A DNA stretch of 64,000 nt. It comes from an uncultured Bacteroidales bacterium (GTDB lineage Bacteria > Bacteroidota > Bacteroidia > Bacteroidales > P3). The stretch covers positions 50,446-114,445 of the forward strand of contig ONBB01000007.1 in assembly GCA_900315935.1 (NCBI GenBank), written 5' to 3'. A model generated the notes under the pieces. That model was not told the origin of the DNA. It was given only the letters and a program-made list of their open reading frames with translations, and ran no database searches. Below, one piece after another: positions 8,379-20,763 of the stretch (position 1 is its first letter; each line of letters begins with the position of its first letter). The translations under genes were made by a program, and so were the position numbers.

Positions 8379-11009
8379 TCACTTTTTGGACACAATTTTT
8401 TTAATTTCGTTCAGTTTTAGCAGTGCTTCGATGGGTGTAAGTGTGTCTATATCAATGTCTAATATCTTGTCTTTGATTTCGAGCAATGTGGGGTCGTCCA
8501 GCTGGATAAAACTGAGCTGCATGCCCTGCAAATCGGCTCCCGAGGGTGCCTTTTTTGTATTTTTTGCCCCTGTGTCGGTGGCTGTAATCTTGGCGTTTTT
8601 CTCTTCGAGCATGCTGAGCATGGCATCGGCGCGGTTGAGCACCTGGGGCGGCATGCCGGCCAGGCGTGCCACATGGATGCCGAAGCTGTGTTCGCTGCCG
8701 CCGGGCACCAGCTTGCGCAGGAAGATGACGCGTCCGTCTATCTCCTTGACGCTCACGTGGTAGTTGCGTATGCGCTCGAACTGCTGTTCCATCTCGATGA
8801 GTTCGTGGTAGTGGGTGGCGAACATCACCTTGGGGCGGGCTTTTTTGTTGCTGTGGAGGTACTCGGTGATGGCCCAGGCGATGGAGATGCCGTCGTAGGT
8901 GGAGGTGCCGCGCCCTATCTCGTCCAACAGCACCAGCGAGCGGTCGCTGACGTTGTTGAGGATGGAGGCCGTCTCGTTCATCTCCACCATGAAGGTGCTT
9001 TCGCCGCTACTTATATTATCGCTCGCGCCCACGCGCGTGAAGACTTTGTCGACAATGCCGATGGAGGCGCGCTTGGCTGGGCAGTAGGAGCCCATCTGCG
9101 CCATGAGCACGATGAGGGCGGTCTGGCGCAGCAGGGCCGACTTACCGCTCATGTTGGGGCCTGTGATAATCATGATCTGGCAGCCGTCGCGGTCGAGGAG
9201 CACATCGTTGCTGACGTACTGCTCGCCGGGTGCCATCTGGGTTTCGATGACGGGGTGTCGGCCTTCCTGGATGGCGATGGTGCTGCTCTCGTTGAGTTCG
9301 GGGCGGCAGTAGTTGCCCACCAGCGCCACCTCGGCGAAGCTCTGCAGGCAGTCGACATGGGCCACCACCTGCGCATCGTACTGTATGGGTTGCACCAGCT
9401 CGGCCACCGCGGAGGTCAGCTGGGCGAAGAGCTGCGCCTCGAGGGCCAGGATGCGCTCCTCGGCACCGAGGATTTTGTCCTCGTATTCTTTTAGTTCGGG
9501 CGTGATGTAGCGCTCGGCATTGGTCAGCGTCTGGCGGCGGGTCCAGTGGTGGGGCACCTTGTAGCGGTGCACGTTGGAGACTTCGAAGTAGTAGCCGAAG
9601 ACGTTGTTGAAGCCAATCTTGAGCGAGGGGATGCCGGTGGCGTCGCTCTCGCGCTGCTGCAGCGAGGCGAGGTAGTCCTTGCCGGAGGTGGACATCGAGC
9701 GCAGCTCGTCCAGTTCGGCGTTGACGCCAGATGCGATGACGCCCCCTTTCTCCACCTTGGCGGGCGGGTCGTCCCGCAATTCGCGACCGATGCGCTCGGC
9801 CAGCGAGGTGCAGGGATTGAGCCGCTCGGCCAGCGAGGCCAGGGCGCCGGACTGCGGGGCGCAGAGGCGCTTCACCTCGGCCACAGCGTCGAGCGAGCGC
9901 TTCAGCTGCAGCACCTCGCGGGGATTGATGCGCGACACGGCGGCCTTGGTTATCAGGCGCTCCAGGTCGCCGATGAGCTTCACCTGCTGTTGCAGCGCCT
10001 GCCGCAGGTCGGCATTGCGCAGCAGAGCGTCGACCACGCCGAGGCGCTCCTCGATGGCGGCGACCTCCTTCAGCGGCATCAGCATCCAGCGGCGCAGCAG
10101 GCGCGAGCCCATGGGGGTGAGTGTCTGGTCGATGACGTCGAGCAGTGTCCGCGCCCCGTCGTTGGGCGAGGCCACGAGCTCCAGGTTGCGGATGGTGAAT
10201 TTGTCGAGCCACACGTAGCGGTCGCGCTCCACGCGGGTGAGGCTGCAAATGTTGGTGTTCTGTGTGTGTTGTGTGTCCTGCAGGTAGTGCAGCACCGCGC
10301 CGGCGGCGATGATGCCCATGTCGAGGTCGTCCACGCCGAACCCTTTGAGCGAGGTGGTGCCGAACTGCTTGAGGAGCAGCTCCTGCGCGAAGTCGGGCTG
10401 GAAGACCCAGTCGTCGAAGGTGTTGGTGTAGTACTTCTCGGCGAAGTGGTCGTGGAACCAGTGCAGCCGCTTGCGCTGCAGGATGATTTCCGACGGGCGG
10501 AAGTTGGCCAGCAGCTTGTCGATATAGGCCAGGTCGCCCTGCGCGGCGTAGAACTCGCCGGTGGAGACGTCGAGGAAGCTGATACCATGCACCTTGTCGG
10601 TGAGGTGCAGGCCGCAGAGGAAGTTGTTCTCCTTGACCTCGAGCACCATGTCGTTGTAGGCCACGCCGGGGGTAACGAGCTCGGTGATGCCGCGCTTGAC
10701 CAGTCCCTTGGCGGTCTTGGGATCCTCCAGCTGCTCGCAGATGGCCACGCGCAGGCCGGCCCGCACCAGGCGCGGCAGGTACTGCTCCAGCGCGTGGTAG
10801 GGCACTCCGGCCAGCTCGGTGTATTCGCCGCCGCCGGCCATCTTGCGCGTCAGGGTGATGCCGAGGATGCCGGCGGTCTTGCGGGCATCGTCGCCGAAGG
10901 TCTCATAGAAGTCGCCCACGCGGAACAGCAGCAGGGCGTCGGGGAACTTCTTCTTCAACTCGGCATACTGCCGCATCAGGGGCGATTCGGAGTCGCTCTT
11001 TTTTGCCAT
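8379..11009 (-). CDS. mutS: DNA mismatch repair protein MutS
   Basis: An 876-residue MutS1, which recognises mispaired bases and signals through MutL. The mismatch-reading F-x-E motif is F34-Y35-E36 in GDFYETF. The ABC-type ATPase has Walker A GPNMSGKS (about residue 616) and the signature/Walker B region LVLLDEIGRGTSTYDG. The C-terminus fits the family. The start ATG opens MAKKSDSESPLMRQYAELK, which aligns with the usual N-terminus. A -7 element lies about 60 bp upstream. Confidence 0.97.
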   Translation of the reverse strand: MAKKSDSESPLMRQYAELKKKFPDALLLFRVGDFYETFGDDARKTAGILGITLTRKMAGGGEYTELAGVPYHALEQYLPRLVRAGLRVAICEQLEDPKTAKGLVKRGITELVTPGVAYNDMVLEVKENNFLCGLHLTDKVHGISFLDVSTGEFYAAQGDLAYIDKLLANFRPSEIILQRKRLHWFHDHFAEKYYTNTFDDWVFQPDFAQELLLKQFGTTSLKGFGVDDLDMGIIAAGAVLHYLQDTQHTQNTNICSLTRVERDRYVWLDKFTIRNLELVASPNDGARTLLDVIDQTLTPMGSRLLRRWMLMPLKEVAAIEERLGVVDALLRNADLRQALQQQVKLIGDLERLITKAAVSRINPREVLQLKRSLDAVAEVKRLCAPQSGALASLAERLNPCTSLAERIGRELRDDPPAKVEKGGVIASGVNAELDELRSMSTSGKDYLASLQQRESDATGIPSLKIGFNNVFGYYFEVSNVHRYKVPHHWTRRQTLTNAERYITPELKEYEDKILGAEERILALEAQLFAQLTSAVAELVQPIQYDAQVVAHVDCLQSFAEVALVGNYCRPELNESSTIAIQEGRHPVIETQMAPGEQYVSNDVLLDRDGCQIMIITGPNMSGKSALLRQTALIVLMAQMGSYCPAKRASIGIVDKVFTRVGASDNISSGESTFMVEMNETASILNNVSDRSLVLLDEIGRGTSTYDGISIAWAITEYLHSNKKARPKVMFATHYHELIEMEQQFERIRNYHVSVKEIDGRVIFLRKLVPGGSEHSFGIHVARLAGMPPQVLNRADAMLSMLEEKNAKITATDTGAKNTKKAPSGADLQGMQLSFIQLDDPTLLEIKDKILDIDIDTLTPIEALLKLNEIKKIVSKK

Positions 11010-11071
11010 CGGGGTCTATTATATATGGTATCAGTATATTATACGGCTGCGCAACACGCGTTGCGCGACTG

Positions 11072-11079
11072 CAAAAATA
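11072..11079 (-). promoter_or_regulatory. -7 element of mutS
   Basis: TATTTTTG on the minus strand, about 60 bp before the mutS start. No clear -33 box. Confidence 0.4.
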
Positions 11080-11135
11080 CGAACAAAAAGCGGCATGGCG
11101 GGAAAAAGTTTTTAACAATCGGAGGGTGGCCACCC

Positions 11136-11168
11136 GGTAGGGGAATGGTAGGGGAACGGTAGGGGAAT
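11136..11168. repeat. Tandem 11-bp array (3 units)
   Basis: Three copies of GGTAGGGGAAY in the gap between mutS and tRNA-Gln. A 16-mer from it (11140-11155) recurs as its exact reverse complement at 32951-32966. Confidence 0.9.
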
Positions 11169-11212
11169 AGAAAGGCTCTGGACGGATATGGAAGCTTATG
11201 GTGCTATAAACG

Positions 11213-11242
11213 AAAAGAGGCACCGAAACCGGCGCCTCTTCG
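11213..11242 (-). terminator. Terminator of tRNA-Gln
   Basis: A 9-bp stem with one A-C mismatch (11217-11225 with 11230-11238), followed on the minus strand by TTTT, directly after the tRNA. Confidence 0.75.
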
Positions 11243-11313
11243 TTGTCCTACCTGGATTCGAACCAAGACAAGCTGATCCAGAGTCAGATGTGCTACCGTT
11301 ACACCATAGGACA
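11243..11313 (-). tRNA. tRNA-Gln(CTG)
   Basis: Acceptor TGTCCTA/TAGGACA, discriminator A, anticodon loop CTCTGGA (anticodon CTG), T-arm GGTTCGAATCC. It has its own promoter and terminator. Confidence 0.92.
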
Positions 11314-11331
11314 ATCGGTCGAAAACGGGTG

Positions 11332-11362
11332 CAAAAGTACAAACTTTTTTGCAACTGGCAAA
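11332..11362 (-). promoter_or_regulatory. Promoter of tRNA-Gln
   Basis: Minus-strand TTTG (11362-11359) and TACTTTTG (11339-11332), 19 bp apart, about 18 bp before the mature 5' end. Confidence 0.8.
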
Positions 11363-11433
11363 ACTTTTTTTTGAAGGAACGAGAAAAGCAGAAGGTGGAA
11401 AGTTGTAAAACAGTCATTTAGGCATTCAAAAAA

Positions 11434-11461
11434 CTTTCCACTGTCCACTTTCCGAGTTCCA
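11434..11461. repeat. Tandem 7-bp array (CTTTCCA family)
   Basis: Four degenerate 7-bp units (CTTTCCA, CTGTCCA, CTTTCCG, AGTTCCA) abut the stop codon of the barrel gene at 11463. An inverted unit at 11395-11405 could pair with it. The same unit family occurs inside purL, pepD and serS. Confidence 0.8.
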
Positions 11462-11462
11462 C

Positions 11463-14096
11463 TTAAAGTGTGTCTCCCTCCTCGGAAGAGCCGTCTTTGG
11501 CGCCTTTTTCGAGTTCCATTTTGCCGAAGCGGAGCGTGATGCCGGCGGAGATGTAGCGGCTGTTAAGCATCTTCTGGGTGCTCTCGCTGAGGTAGTAGGG
11601 GTTGGTGTTTTCGGAGCCGGAGCCGCGGCTGGCGCCCCAGTTGAAGAGGTCCTGGATATTGACGAAGACGGAGAGCTTGCGTTTGAAGAAGTCGCTGCGG
11701 GCGCCGATGTTGAAGAAGAAGCGCTCCTTGCGGACCGACATCAGGCCGAGCGTGGGCGAAGTGTAGTTGAACGAGGCGGTAATCTGGTACTGGTCCAGCA
11801 CCTTGGCCCAGGCGTTGACGCGGACGCTCCACGACCACATGTCGTCCTGCACCGTGCGGCCGCGGTAGTTCTCCATGCGGTAGCCGTAGTCGTAGAGGTT
11901 GGCATAGAGGCGCACGTTGAAGAAGCCGGTGGGTCGGTAGGTGAGGTTGAGTGAGCCGCCGTAGCGCCACGAGGTGCCCATGTTGTAGGGCATGGAGTAG
12001 TTGATCCAGCGGTCGAGGAACTCGTCGAACTTGGATTCGGTGAGCGAGCTGATTTCATTGGTGGAGAGGCGGCCGTAGAGGTCGACGCTGATGTTTCCGA
12101 AGCGTTCGAAGTATTTGGCCCAACCGGCCTCGGCGTTGTGGGTGAGGCTGTTGCGCAGGCCGTCGGGGTTGCCGGTGGAGTAGGAGTCCTCGCCGTAGGT
12201 GCGGAAGCGGGTGAGGTTCTTGTGGGAGGGATCCTTCATGCGGAGCGAGTAGTTGAACTTAAAGTTGTGCATGTCGTCGGTGCGGTAGGTGAGGTGGAAC
12301 GAGGGGCGGAGCTTGAAGTGGAGGAGGGTGCTGTCGTCGGCGAACTGTGTCATGTCGGTCTGGTAGCTGTAGGCGGTGTTTTCCACCTCGACACCGAGGC
12401 CGGCGGAGAGGGTGAGGTTGCCCCAGCGGTGGGTCCAGTTGACATCGGCCGAGGCATCCAACTCGCGCAGGGCCAGCTCGTAGGTGCGCAGGAGGTCGAC
12501 GCTGTCGTAGCTGCCCGAGGTGCCGAGGTAGAAGCGGTTGAAGGCGTTGCGTTCGTCCTCGTAGTCGAGGCGCAGGCCGTAGGAGAGCTCGCCGTCCTTG
12601 GAGTAGGGGCGGTTGTAGCGGGCACTGAAGTCGAGCCCCATGTCGTGGCCTTCGGAGAGCATATAGCGGTTCTCGTCGAGGTCGCTGTAGGTGGTGTAGA
12701 GGCGGTGGTAGTACTCATCGGAACTGTTTTGGGAGAGACGCATGCGGGCACTGAGGCGCAGGTTGTGGCCACGCTTGTCGAACTTCTTGGAGTATTCGAC
12801 GCCGAGGTCGCCGAAGCCCCGGGTGGAGGCATTGGTGTCGGAGAGGGAGTAGGCGAAGAGGCTGTCGAGTTCGAGTGGCCAGAAGAGCTGCTCGGTGCTG
12901 CGGGTGGAGAGCGAGCGGTTGAGGTTGTAGTTGAGGCCGCCGCTGAACTCGATGTCGGAGGTGGAGTCGATTTCATAGTTCACCGAGGCGAAGAGGTTGG
13001 CGCCGTAGGAGCGGTTGCCGCTGGTGGCGGTGTCGGTCTGACGCATGACGGTGTCGTATTCGTTGCCGCCCGTACCGTCCTGGCGGGTGAGCGACCAAGC
13101 ACTCGACTCGTTGTCGCGGAACGAGTAGCGGAACGAGCCGAAGAGGTTGACACTCACGCGCTCCTTGGCCCACATATAGCTCGCCCACGGCGAGACGAAG
13201 GGCTGGTTGGAGCCGTTGACACCGAAGGAGAAGAACTGGTTGCTCTTGATGTGGGCCGAGGTGATGATGTTGATGACCGCCTCGGCGTCGGTGGCATACT
13301 TGGCGGAGGGGTTGGTGATGGTCTCGATGCGCGCCAGGGCGTTGGCGGGCAGGGTCTGCAGGTAGGTCTTGAGGTTCTCCTCGGTGAGTTTGGAGGGCTT
13401 GTCGTTGATCCAGATCTCCACGCTGCTCACACCGCGGAGCGAGATATTGCCCTCCACGTCGACCTCCACGCCCGGGGCGTTTTGGAGGGCGTCCTCGGTG
13501 GTGCCGGTCTGGATGGAGGGGTCGTCCTCGACGTTGTAGACCAGCTTCTCGCCATCCATCAGGTAGAGGGGCTTCTCGGCCGAGATTTCGACAGCGTCGA
13601 GGGTGGTGGCACCGGGTTGCAGGCGGAGGGTGCCGAGGGCGGTGTTGTTCTCTACGGCGAAGGGTACGAGGCGGTTGCGGTAGCCGATGGCGGAGATGCG
13701 GAGCAGGTAGCTGCCGGCCGGAACGCCGCTCACCTCGAAGAGGCCGTCGAGGTTGGTGGCGGCACCTTTGACGAAGGAAGAGTCTGCGGCCTCGAGCACG
13801 GCCACATTGACAAAGGCCAGGAACTCGCCGCTGACCGAGTCGCGCAGCGAGCCGACCACCTTGAAGGTGTCGCCCTCCTTGACTTTCTTCTTCTGGCGGA
13901 TGGAGGCGGCCTGCTGGCTGTCGCCCATCTGGTTCCAGTCGCGGTTCGCACGCTTGGGACGCTTGCCGGGACGGCCGCCCTCACCCATGGGGGGCTGGCC
14001 GCCGGGGAAGCCGCCGGGCTGGGCTTCGAGCATCGACGAGGAGAGGAGCACCACCGCCACCAGGGCGAGGACTTTCAGTATGCTGTTGGATTTCAT
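11463..14096 (-). CDS. TonB-receptor-like outer-membrane protein (beta-barrel family), paralogue 1
   Basis: An 877-residue outer-membrane protein: signal peptide (1-25), a Gly/Pro/Arg-rich low-complexity stretch (about 26-50), a carboxypeptidase-regulatory-like beta-sandwich (about 62-150), a plug-like domain (GTTEDALQNAPGVEVDVEGN, near 195) and a long barrel of amphipathic strands. Family members are usually called outer membrane beta-barrel family or TonB-dependent receptor proteins. The substrate is unknown, and no SusD-like lipoprotein is next to it. The next gene upstream is a clear paralogue. No consensus promoter is evident directly upstream, and the 280-bp gap contains repeat copy B and a terminator. 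Confidence 0.85.
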   Translation of the reverse strand: MKSNSILKVLALVAVVLLSSSMLEAQPGGFPGGQPPMGEGGRPGKRPKRANRDWNQMGDSQQAASIRQKKKVKEGDTFKVVGSLRDSVSGEFLAFVNVAVLEAADSSFVKGAATNLDGLFEVSGVPAGSYLLRISAIGYRNRLVPFAVENNTALGTLRLQPGATTLDAVEISAEKPLYLMDGEKLVYNVEDDPSIQTGTTEDALQNAPGVEVDVEGNISLRGVSSVEIWINDKPSKLTEENLKTYLQTLPANALARIETITNPSAKYATDAEAVINIITSAHIKSNQFFSFGVNGSNQPFVSPWASYMWAKERVSVNLFGSFRYSFRDNESSAWSLTRQDGTGGNEYDTVMRQTDTATSGNRSYGANLFASVNYEIDSTSDIEFSGGLNYNLNRSLSTRSTEQLFWPLELDSLFAYSLSDTNASTRGFGDLGVEYSKKFDKRGHNLRLSARMRLSQNSSDEYYHRLYTTYSDLDENRYMLSEGHDMGLDFSARYNRPYSKDGELSYGLRLDYEDERNAFNRFYLGTSGSYDSVDLLRTYELALRELDASADVNWTHRWGNLTLSAGLGVEVENTAYSYQTDMTQFADDSTLLHFKLRPSFHLTYRTDDMHNFKFNYSLRMKDPSHKNLTRFRTYGEDSYSTGNPDGLRNSLTHNAEAGWAKYFERFGNISVDLYGRLSTNEISSLTESKFDEFLDRWINYSMPYNMGTSWRYGGSLNLTYRPTGFFNVRLYANLYDYGYRMENYRGRTVQDDMWSWSVRVNAWAKVLDQYQITASFNYTSPTLGLMSVRKERFFFNIGARSDFFKRKLSVFVNIQDLFNWGASRGSGSENTNPYYLSESTQKMLNSRYISAGITLRFGKMELEKGAKDGSSEEGDTL

Positions 14097-14164
14097 ATAG
14101 TGTTTATATTAATGTACAATATATATATGTGTCCCGACCCACGGCGGAAACTTGCATTTGGAGG

Positions 14165-14312
14165 ACGAAATTTCTGCGAATTTTTTTTGAAAAAAGTGCC
14201 AAAAACGCCCCAAATGGCATATTTTCAATAGGCTGATTACCAAGGCGCAAGAGGCACCCTCTTCTTCCTCTCTTCTTCCTTACTAGGGAGGTGGCAGGGA
14301 GGGCGTGGGGAG
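14165..14312 (-). repeat. Intergenic purine-core repeat, copy B
   Basis: On the minus strand: C-rich arm, purine core (plus-strand pyrimidines 14255-14280), variable part, then TTTTTGGCACTTTTTTC near 14185-14210. Same order as copies A, C, D and E. Confidence 0.7.
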
Positions 14313-14317
14313 GGCAC

Positions 14318-14343
14318 TAAAAAAGCCTCCGCAACGGGAGGCT
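14318..14343 (-). terminator. Terminator of barrel paralogue 2
   Basis: A perfect 7-bp stem (AGCCTCC/GGAGGCT, 14324-14330 with 14337-14343) followed on the minus strand by six T. Confidence 0.85.
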
Positions 14344-14376
14344 GGGAAGGCTGGCGGAGTTTCGCGGCGGGAGGGG

Positions 14377-16818
14377 TTAGCGTCCGCCCTGTCCGCCGCC
14401 ACCGCCGCTGGACTGGATGCCCTCGCGACTGGTGTCGGCCAGTTCCAGTTTGCCGAAGCGCAGGGTGAGGCCGAAGGTGATGTAGCGGCTGGTGTACTTC
14501 GAGGTGGAGCTGGAGGTGTAGTAGGGGTTGATGGAGGAGGAGGACCACTCGTTCCAGTTGAAGATGTCGTCCACGTTGAGGTAGAGCGACAGGCGGCGCT
14601 CGAAGAAGTCGGCGCTCATGCCGAGGTCGATGCCCTTGCGGGGCTCGTTGATGTCGAGCACCGACCAGCCGTGGCCGCGGCTGTAGTAGTAGCCTGAGAC
14701 GAAGATTTCGACCTTGTTCTTCACTTTGGTCCACACGCGGCCGCGGATGTTCCACGAGAGGCGTTCGTCTTCGACCCACTTGCCGGGGCGCACCATGACG
14801 CGGTACCAGCTGTCGGTGAGGCCGGCGTTGAGGCGTATGTTGAGGAAGCCCGTGGGGCGGATCATGGCGTTGACGCCCAGGTCGAAGCGGCGGCTGTCGC
14901 CGGCGTTGTAGGGGATGGTTACGCTGACGTAGCGGCCGAAGAAGTCGCTCCACTGCGGGTCGCTGATCCTGCTGCGTTCGTCGATGTTGGCGCGGAAGGT
15001 GGCGCTGGCGCCCAGGGAGCCGAACTTGGTGAAGTACTTGTTCCAGTCGGTGTTGAGGTTGTGGGTGTAGGAGGCTTCGAGGAGCGGGTTGCCGGTGGAG
15101 TAACTGTCGGTGGAATATGAGATGTAGCGCGAGAGGTCGCTGGCCGAGGGGTGGGAGGTGTTGAGGGAGTAGCCGAGGGAGAAGGTGTGCATGCTCTCGG
15201 TGCGGTAGCTGAGGTGGAGCGAGGGGCGGGCGGAGAGTTGGTTGACGGCGGTGTCGTACTGCGGCGCGGTGAGGTGCCGGAGGGCATCGTGCTCGAACTG
15301 CAGGCGCGAGCCGACTTTGAGGGTGAAATTGCCCCATTTGTGGCGCCAGGAGAGGTAGGCGCTGACACCCTGCGAGGCGGTGTGCGAACTGTCGGACCGC
15401 AGCAGGTCGCGCCGATAGTCGCCGACGGCATCGAGGGTGTCGCGCAGGTCGTAGTCGCGGCCGCTGCTGAAGGAATAGTCGACACCCATCTCGAATTCGC
15501 CCTGCTCGCTGTAGGGGCGCGAGTAGTCGATGCCGAAGCTGCCGCTGCCCGAGAGGTAGGAACTGGAGGCGTACTGGTCGTAGCTCAGTCGCGGCTGGGC
15601 ATCGTAGTGCTCAAAGGTAGCCCCTTCGCCGCCGAAGCCGAACCAGTTGCCGTAGAAGTTGGCCGACAGCTGGTGTCCTTCGTTGTCGAATTTGTGCTGG
15701 TACCACATCCCGCCGCCTCCGCCGTGGCTATTGCTGCGAGAGTCGGAGTGAGAAGTGTAACTGAAGTCATTGGCCGCGCCGCCGATGTAGTCGGTGCGCT
15801 CGGAACGACCGTCGCTCAAACGGTGGCTCCAACTGGGATAGGTGTAAAACCAGCCCGAGAGGCTGTTCATGGTGTCGAACTCATAGCTGAAGTTGAGGTT
15901 GGCATTCAGATTGTGGGAGGTACTCTCGCTCGAGCTTCGGCTCTCCCACTGGCGGGCCGGGAGGCTGTCGCTGTCGAGCATGGTGCCGCTGCCGGTCGAG
16001 GTGCTCTCCCAACGGTTGCGGCTATAGTTGAGATAGGCGCTGATGCGGAACTTCTCGTTGGAGTAGACGTATGACATCCACGGGACAAACGAAGGCTCGG
16101 ACGAGCCGTTGGCGCCGAAGCTGACGTATGAGTTGCGCATCACCTTCTGGTCGGTCTTGATGTTGATGACGGGGCCTCCGCCGCCATACTTGGCCGAGGG
16201 GTTCTTGATGACCTCGATGGAGGAGATGCTGTTGGCAGGCAGCTGCTTGATGTATTGCTTTAGGCTCTCGCCCTCGAGGTGGGAAGGGCGGTCGTTGATC
16301 CATACGGTAACCGACTGGCCGTCAAGCGTGATGTTGCCCTGCACGTCGACCTGCACGCCCGGGGCATTTTGGAGGGCGTCGCTGGCGGTGCCGGTCTGCA
16401 CGCTGGGGTCTTCGCTGACATTGTAGAGCGTCTTCTCGCCGTCGACCGAGTACATGGGCTTGGCGGCGGTAACGCTCACCTCGTCGAGCGTGGTGGCACC
16501 CTCTTCAAGGCGGAGGATGCCGAGGTTGATGCTCCGGGCGCCGGTGCTGTCGGCGATGGGGACAAAGAGTGTCTGGTAGCCGATGGCCGAGATGCGGAGG
16601 AAGGTGGACACCGTGTCGCCCTCGAGCGAGAAGCGTCCGCGGTCGTCGCTGGTGGTGCCTCGCAGGAAGGTGCTGTCGGCCTGCCGCATCAGGGCGATGT
16701 TGGCGAAGGGGAGCGGACGGTTGTCGCCGCCGCCCTGCAGGGTTCCGCTGACGGTCTGTTGCGCTTGCACACACAGGAGTGCGGTGGTAAGTAGCAGAAA
16801 GGTCAGTGTTTTTCTCAT
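14377..16818 (-). CDS. TonB-receptor-like outer-membrane protein (beta-barrel family), paralogue 2
   Basis: An 813-residue paralogue of the neighbour at 11463-14096. It shares the order signal peptide (1-19), carboxypeptidase-like domain with LRISAIGYQTLFVP, the linker EGATTLDEVSVTAAKPMYS, the plug-like ALQNAPGVQVDVQGN and a long barrel. It ends after the last strand in an added Gly-rich tail (GGGGGQGGR), which is unusual because such proteins normally finish on an aromatic residue. It starts 7 bp after the uvrA stop, so it is probably co-transcribed with uvrA and ends at its own terminator. Confidence 0.85.
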   Translation of the reverse strand: MRKTLTFLLLTTALLCVQAQQTVSGTLQGGGDNRPLPFANIALMRQADSTFLRGTTSDDRGRFSLEGDTVSTFLRISAIGYQTLFVPIADSTGARSINLGILRLEEGATTLDEVSVTAAKPMYSVDGEKTLYNVSEDPSVQTGTASDALQNAPGVQVDVQGNITLDGQSVTVWINDRPSHLEGESLKQYIKQLPANSISSIEVIKNPSAKYGGGGPVINIKTDQKVMRNSYVSFGANGSSEPSFVPWMSYVYSNEKFRISAYLNYSRNRWESTSTGSGTMLDSDSLPARQWESRSSSESTSHNLNANLNFSYEFDTMNSLSGWFYTYPSWSHRLSDGRSERTDYIGGAANDFSYTSHSDSRSNSHGGGGGMWYQHKFDNEGHQLSANFYGNWFGFGGEGATFEHYDAQPRLSYDQYASSSYLSGSGSFGIDYSRPYSEQGEFEMGVDYSFSSGRDYDLRDTLDAVGDYRRDLLRSDSSHTASQGVSAYLSWRHKWGNFTLKVGSRLQFEHDALRHLTAPQYDTAVNQLSARPSLHLSYRTESMHTFSLGYSLNTSHPSASDLSRYISYSTDSYSTGNPLLEASYTHNLNTDWNKYFTKFGSLGASATFRANIDERSRISDPQWSDFFGRYVSVTIPYNAGDSRRFDLGVNAMIRPTGFLNIRLNAGLTDSWYRVMVRPGKWVEDERLSWNIRGRVWTKVKNKVEIFVSGYYYSRGHGWSVLDINEPRKGIDLGMSADFFERRLSLYLNVDDIFNWNEWSSSSINPYYTSSSTSKYTSRYITFGLTLRFGKLELADTSREGIQSSGGGGGQGGR

Positions 16819-16825
16819 AATTTGA

Positions 16826-19669
<2,844 letters not shown>

Positions 19670-19678
19670 AGTTGTGTG

Positions 19679-20659
19679 TCAGATGCTTTCGATGATGGAA
19701 GTGTCGTGCTTGCCCTTGACGATGGTGTTGTACTCGGTGCCTTTCTGGGTGGGGATGCGCACGGTATAGGTCTTGCCTTCCTTGTTCTTGAGTGTGTCGG
19801 TGGTGAGCCAGGGGTTCATGGTGCGCAGCAGTTTGTAGGTGGTGCCGTTGTCGATGGCGAACTGGCAGAGGTCGACGTTCCGTCCCGTGAGTTTCACCTC
19901 GGTGTAGGGCAACTCGGGGTAGGTGTCGCAGCGGCGCACGTGGAAGCCGTAGTCCTGCGGATGCTGCAGGATGAGTTTCATGGCCAGCAGGCGGTAGACG
20001 TAGCGCTGGGTCTCGCTGTTGAGGTAGAGCTCGTAGTAGCTGCGCTGCTGCTGCTTGTCGCGGCGTTTGTTGAGGCCGGCCTCGCCACAGTTGTAGGCGG
20101 CGGCTGCCTCGGCCCAGCCGCCCAGCCGGCGGCGCAGCTCCTTCAGGAATCGGCAGGCGGCGCGCGTGGAAGCTTCGAGGTCGTTGCGCTGGTCCACCTC
20201 GTCGTTGATTTCCAGTCCGTACTTCTGCCCCGTGCTTTTCATGAACTGCCAGTAGCCCTGGGCGCCGGCGGGCGAGGTGGCGTTCTGGAGGCCGCTCTCG
20301 ATGACGCAGAGGTACTTCATGTCCTGCGGCACGCCCTCTTCCTTCAGTATGCGCTCGATGGTGGGGAACACGCGCGTGGCGCGCTTGATGATGAAGAGGG
20401 TGCTGCTCTGGTAGTACATGTTGGAGACCAGCTCGCGGTCGAGGCTTTCGCGCACGTAGTAGAGGTTCATCGGCACGCGCTCGCCGGCCAGGGTCAGCGT
20501 GTCGGGGAGGGTGGGGGCGTAGATGTGGTAGCCGGCGCGGATGGCGCGCGTATGTATTTTCTCCTGCTCGTCCTTTTCCTTGCGGGTGGCGAAAATAAAG
20601 ACCTCGCCGGCGATGGCCATGGAGGCGAGGATGATGGCAGTGATAGCGAGTTTTTTCAT
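19679..20659 (-). CDS. Lytic murein transglycosylase (MltD/Slt-like)
   Basis: A 326-residue envelope protein with an N-terminal membrane or signal segment (residues 4-24). The SLT domain (about 100-235) has the catalytic Glu121 in CVIESGLQ, the GAQGYWQFM motif and [10 protein letters not shown]. The C-terminal 80 residues resemble a degenerate LysM-like region, but I would not insist on that. It should cleave the glycan strand of peptidoglycan to anhydro-muropeptides in the periplasm. It sits between coaBC and uvrA on the same strand. Confidence 0.88.
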   Translation of the reverse strand: MKKLAITAIILASMAIAGEVFIFATRKEKDEQEKIHTRAIRAGYHIYAPTLPDTLTLAGERVPMNLYYVRESLDRELVSNMYYQSSTLFIIKRATRVFPTIERILKEEGVPQDMKYLCVIESGLQNATSPAGAQGYWQFMKSTGQKYGLEINDEVDQRNDLEASTRAACRFLKELRRRLGGWAEAAAAYNCGEAGLNKRRDKQQQRSYYELYLNSETQRYVYRLLAMKLILQHPQDYGFHVRRCDTYPELPYTEVKLTGRNVDLCQFAIDNGTTYKLLRTMNPWLTTDTLKNKEGKTYTVRIPTQKGTEYNTIVKGKHDTSIIESI

Positions 20660-20680
20660 TGTTGGCGGTGGTGTTCTGCC

Positions 20681-20763
20681 GCCCCTACGGGGCTCAGGTT
20701 TCTTTTTCTCCTTTTTTACCGTGGGTTTGCTCCCACGGCTAAAATCTATCGCCCCTACGGGGC
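20681..20763 (-). repeat. Palindromic repeat element overlapping the coaBC stop
   Basis: Two exact copies of the palindrome GCCCCTACGGGGC (20681-20693 and 20751-20763) flank a different hairpin, CCGTGGG/CCCACGG (20719-20725 with 20732-20738). The right palindrome supplies the last codons and the TAG stop of coaBC. It fills nearly all of the gap before the transglycosylase gene. Confidence 0.85.

Noticed and set aside
12138-14231. A 697-codon open frame on the plus strand
   Set aside because: It is antisense to barrel paralogue 1, whose protein has a signal peptide and family motifs. GC-rich third positions create long antisense frames throughout the window (also 9546-11162, 24401-26023, 26027-27517, 42012-43448, 53478-54935).
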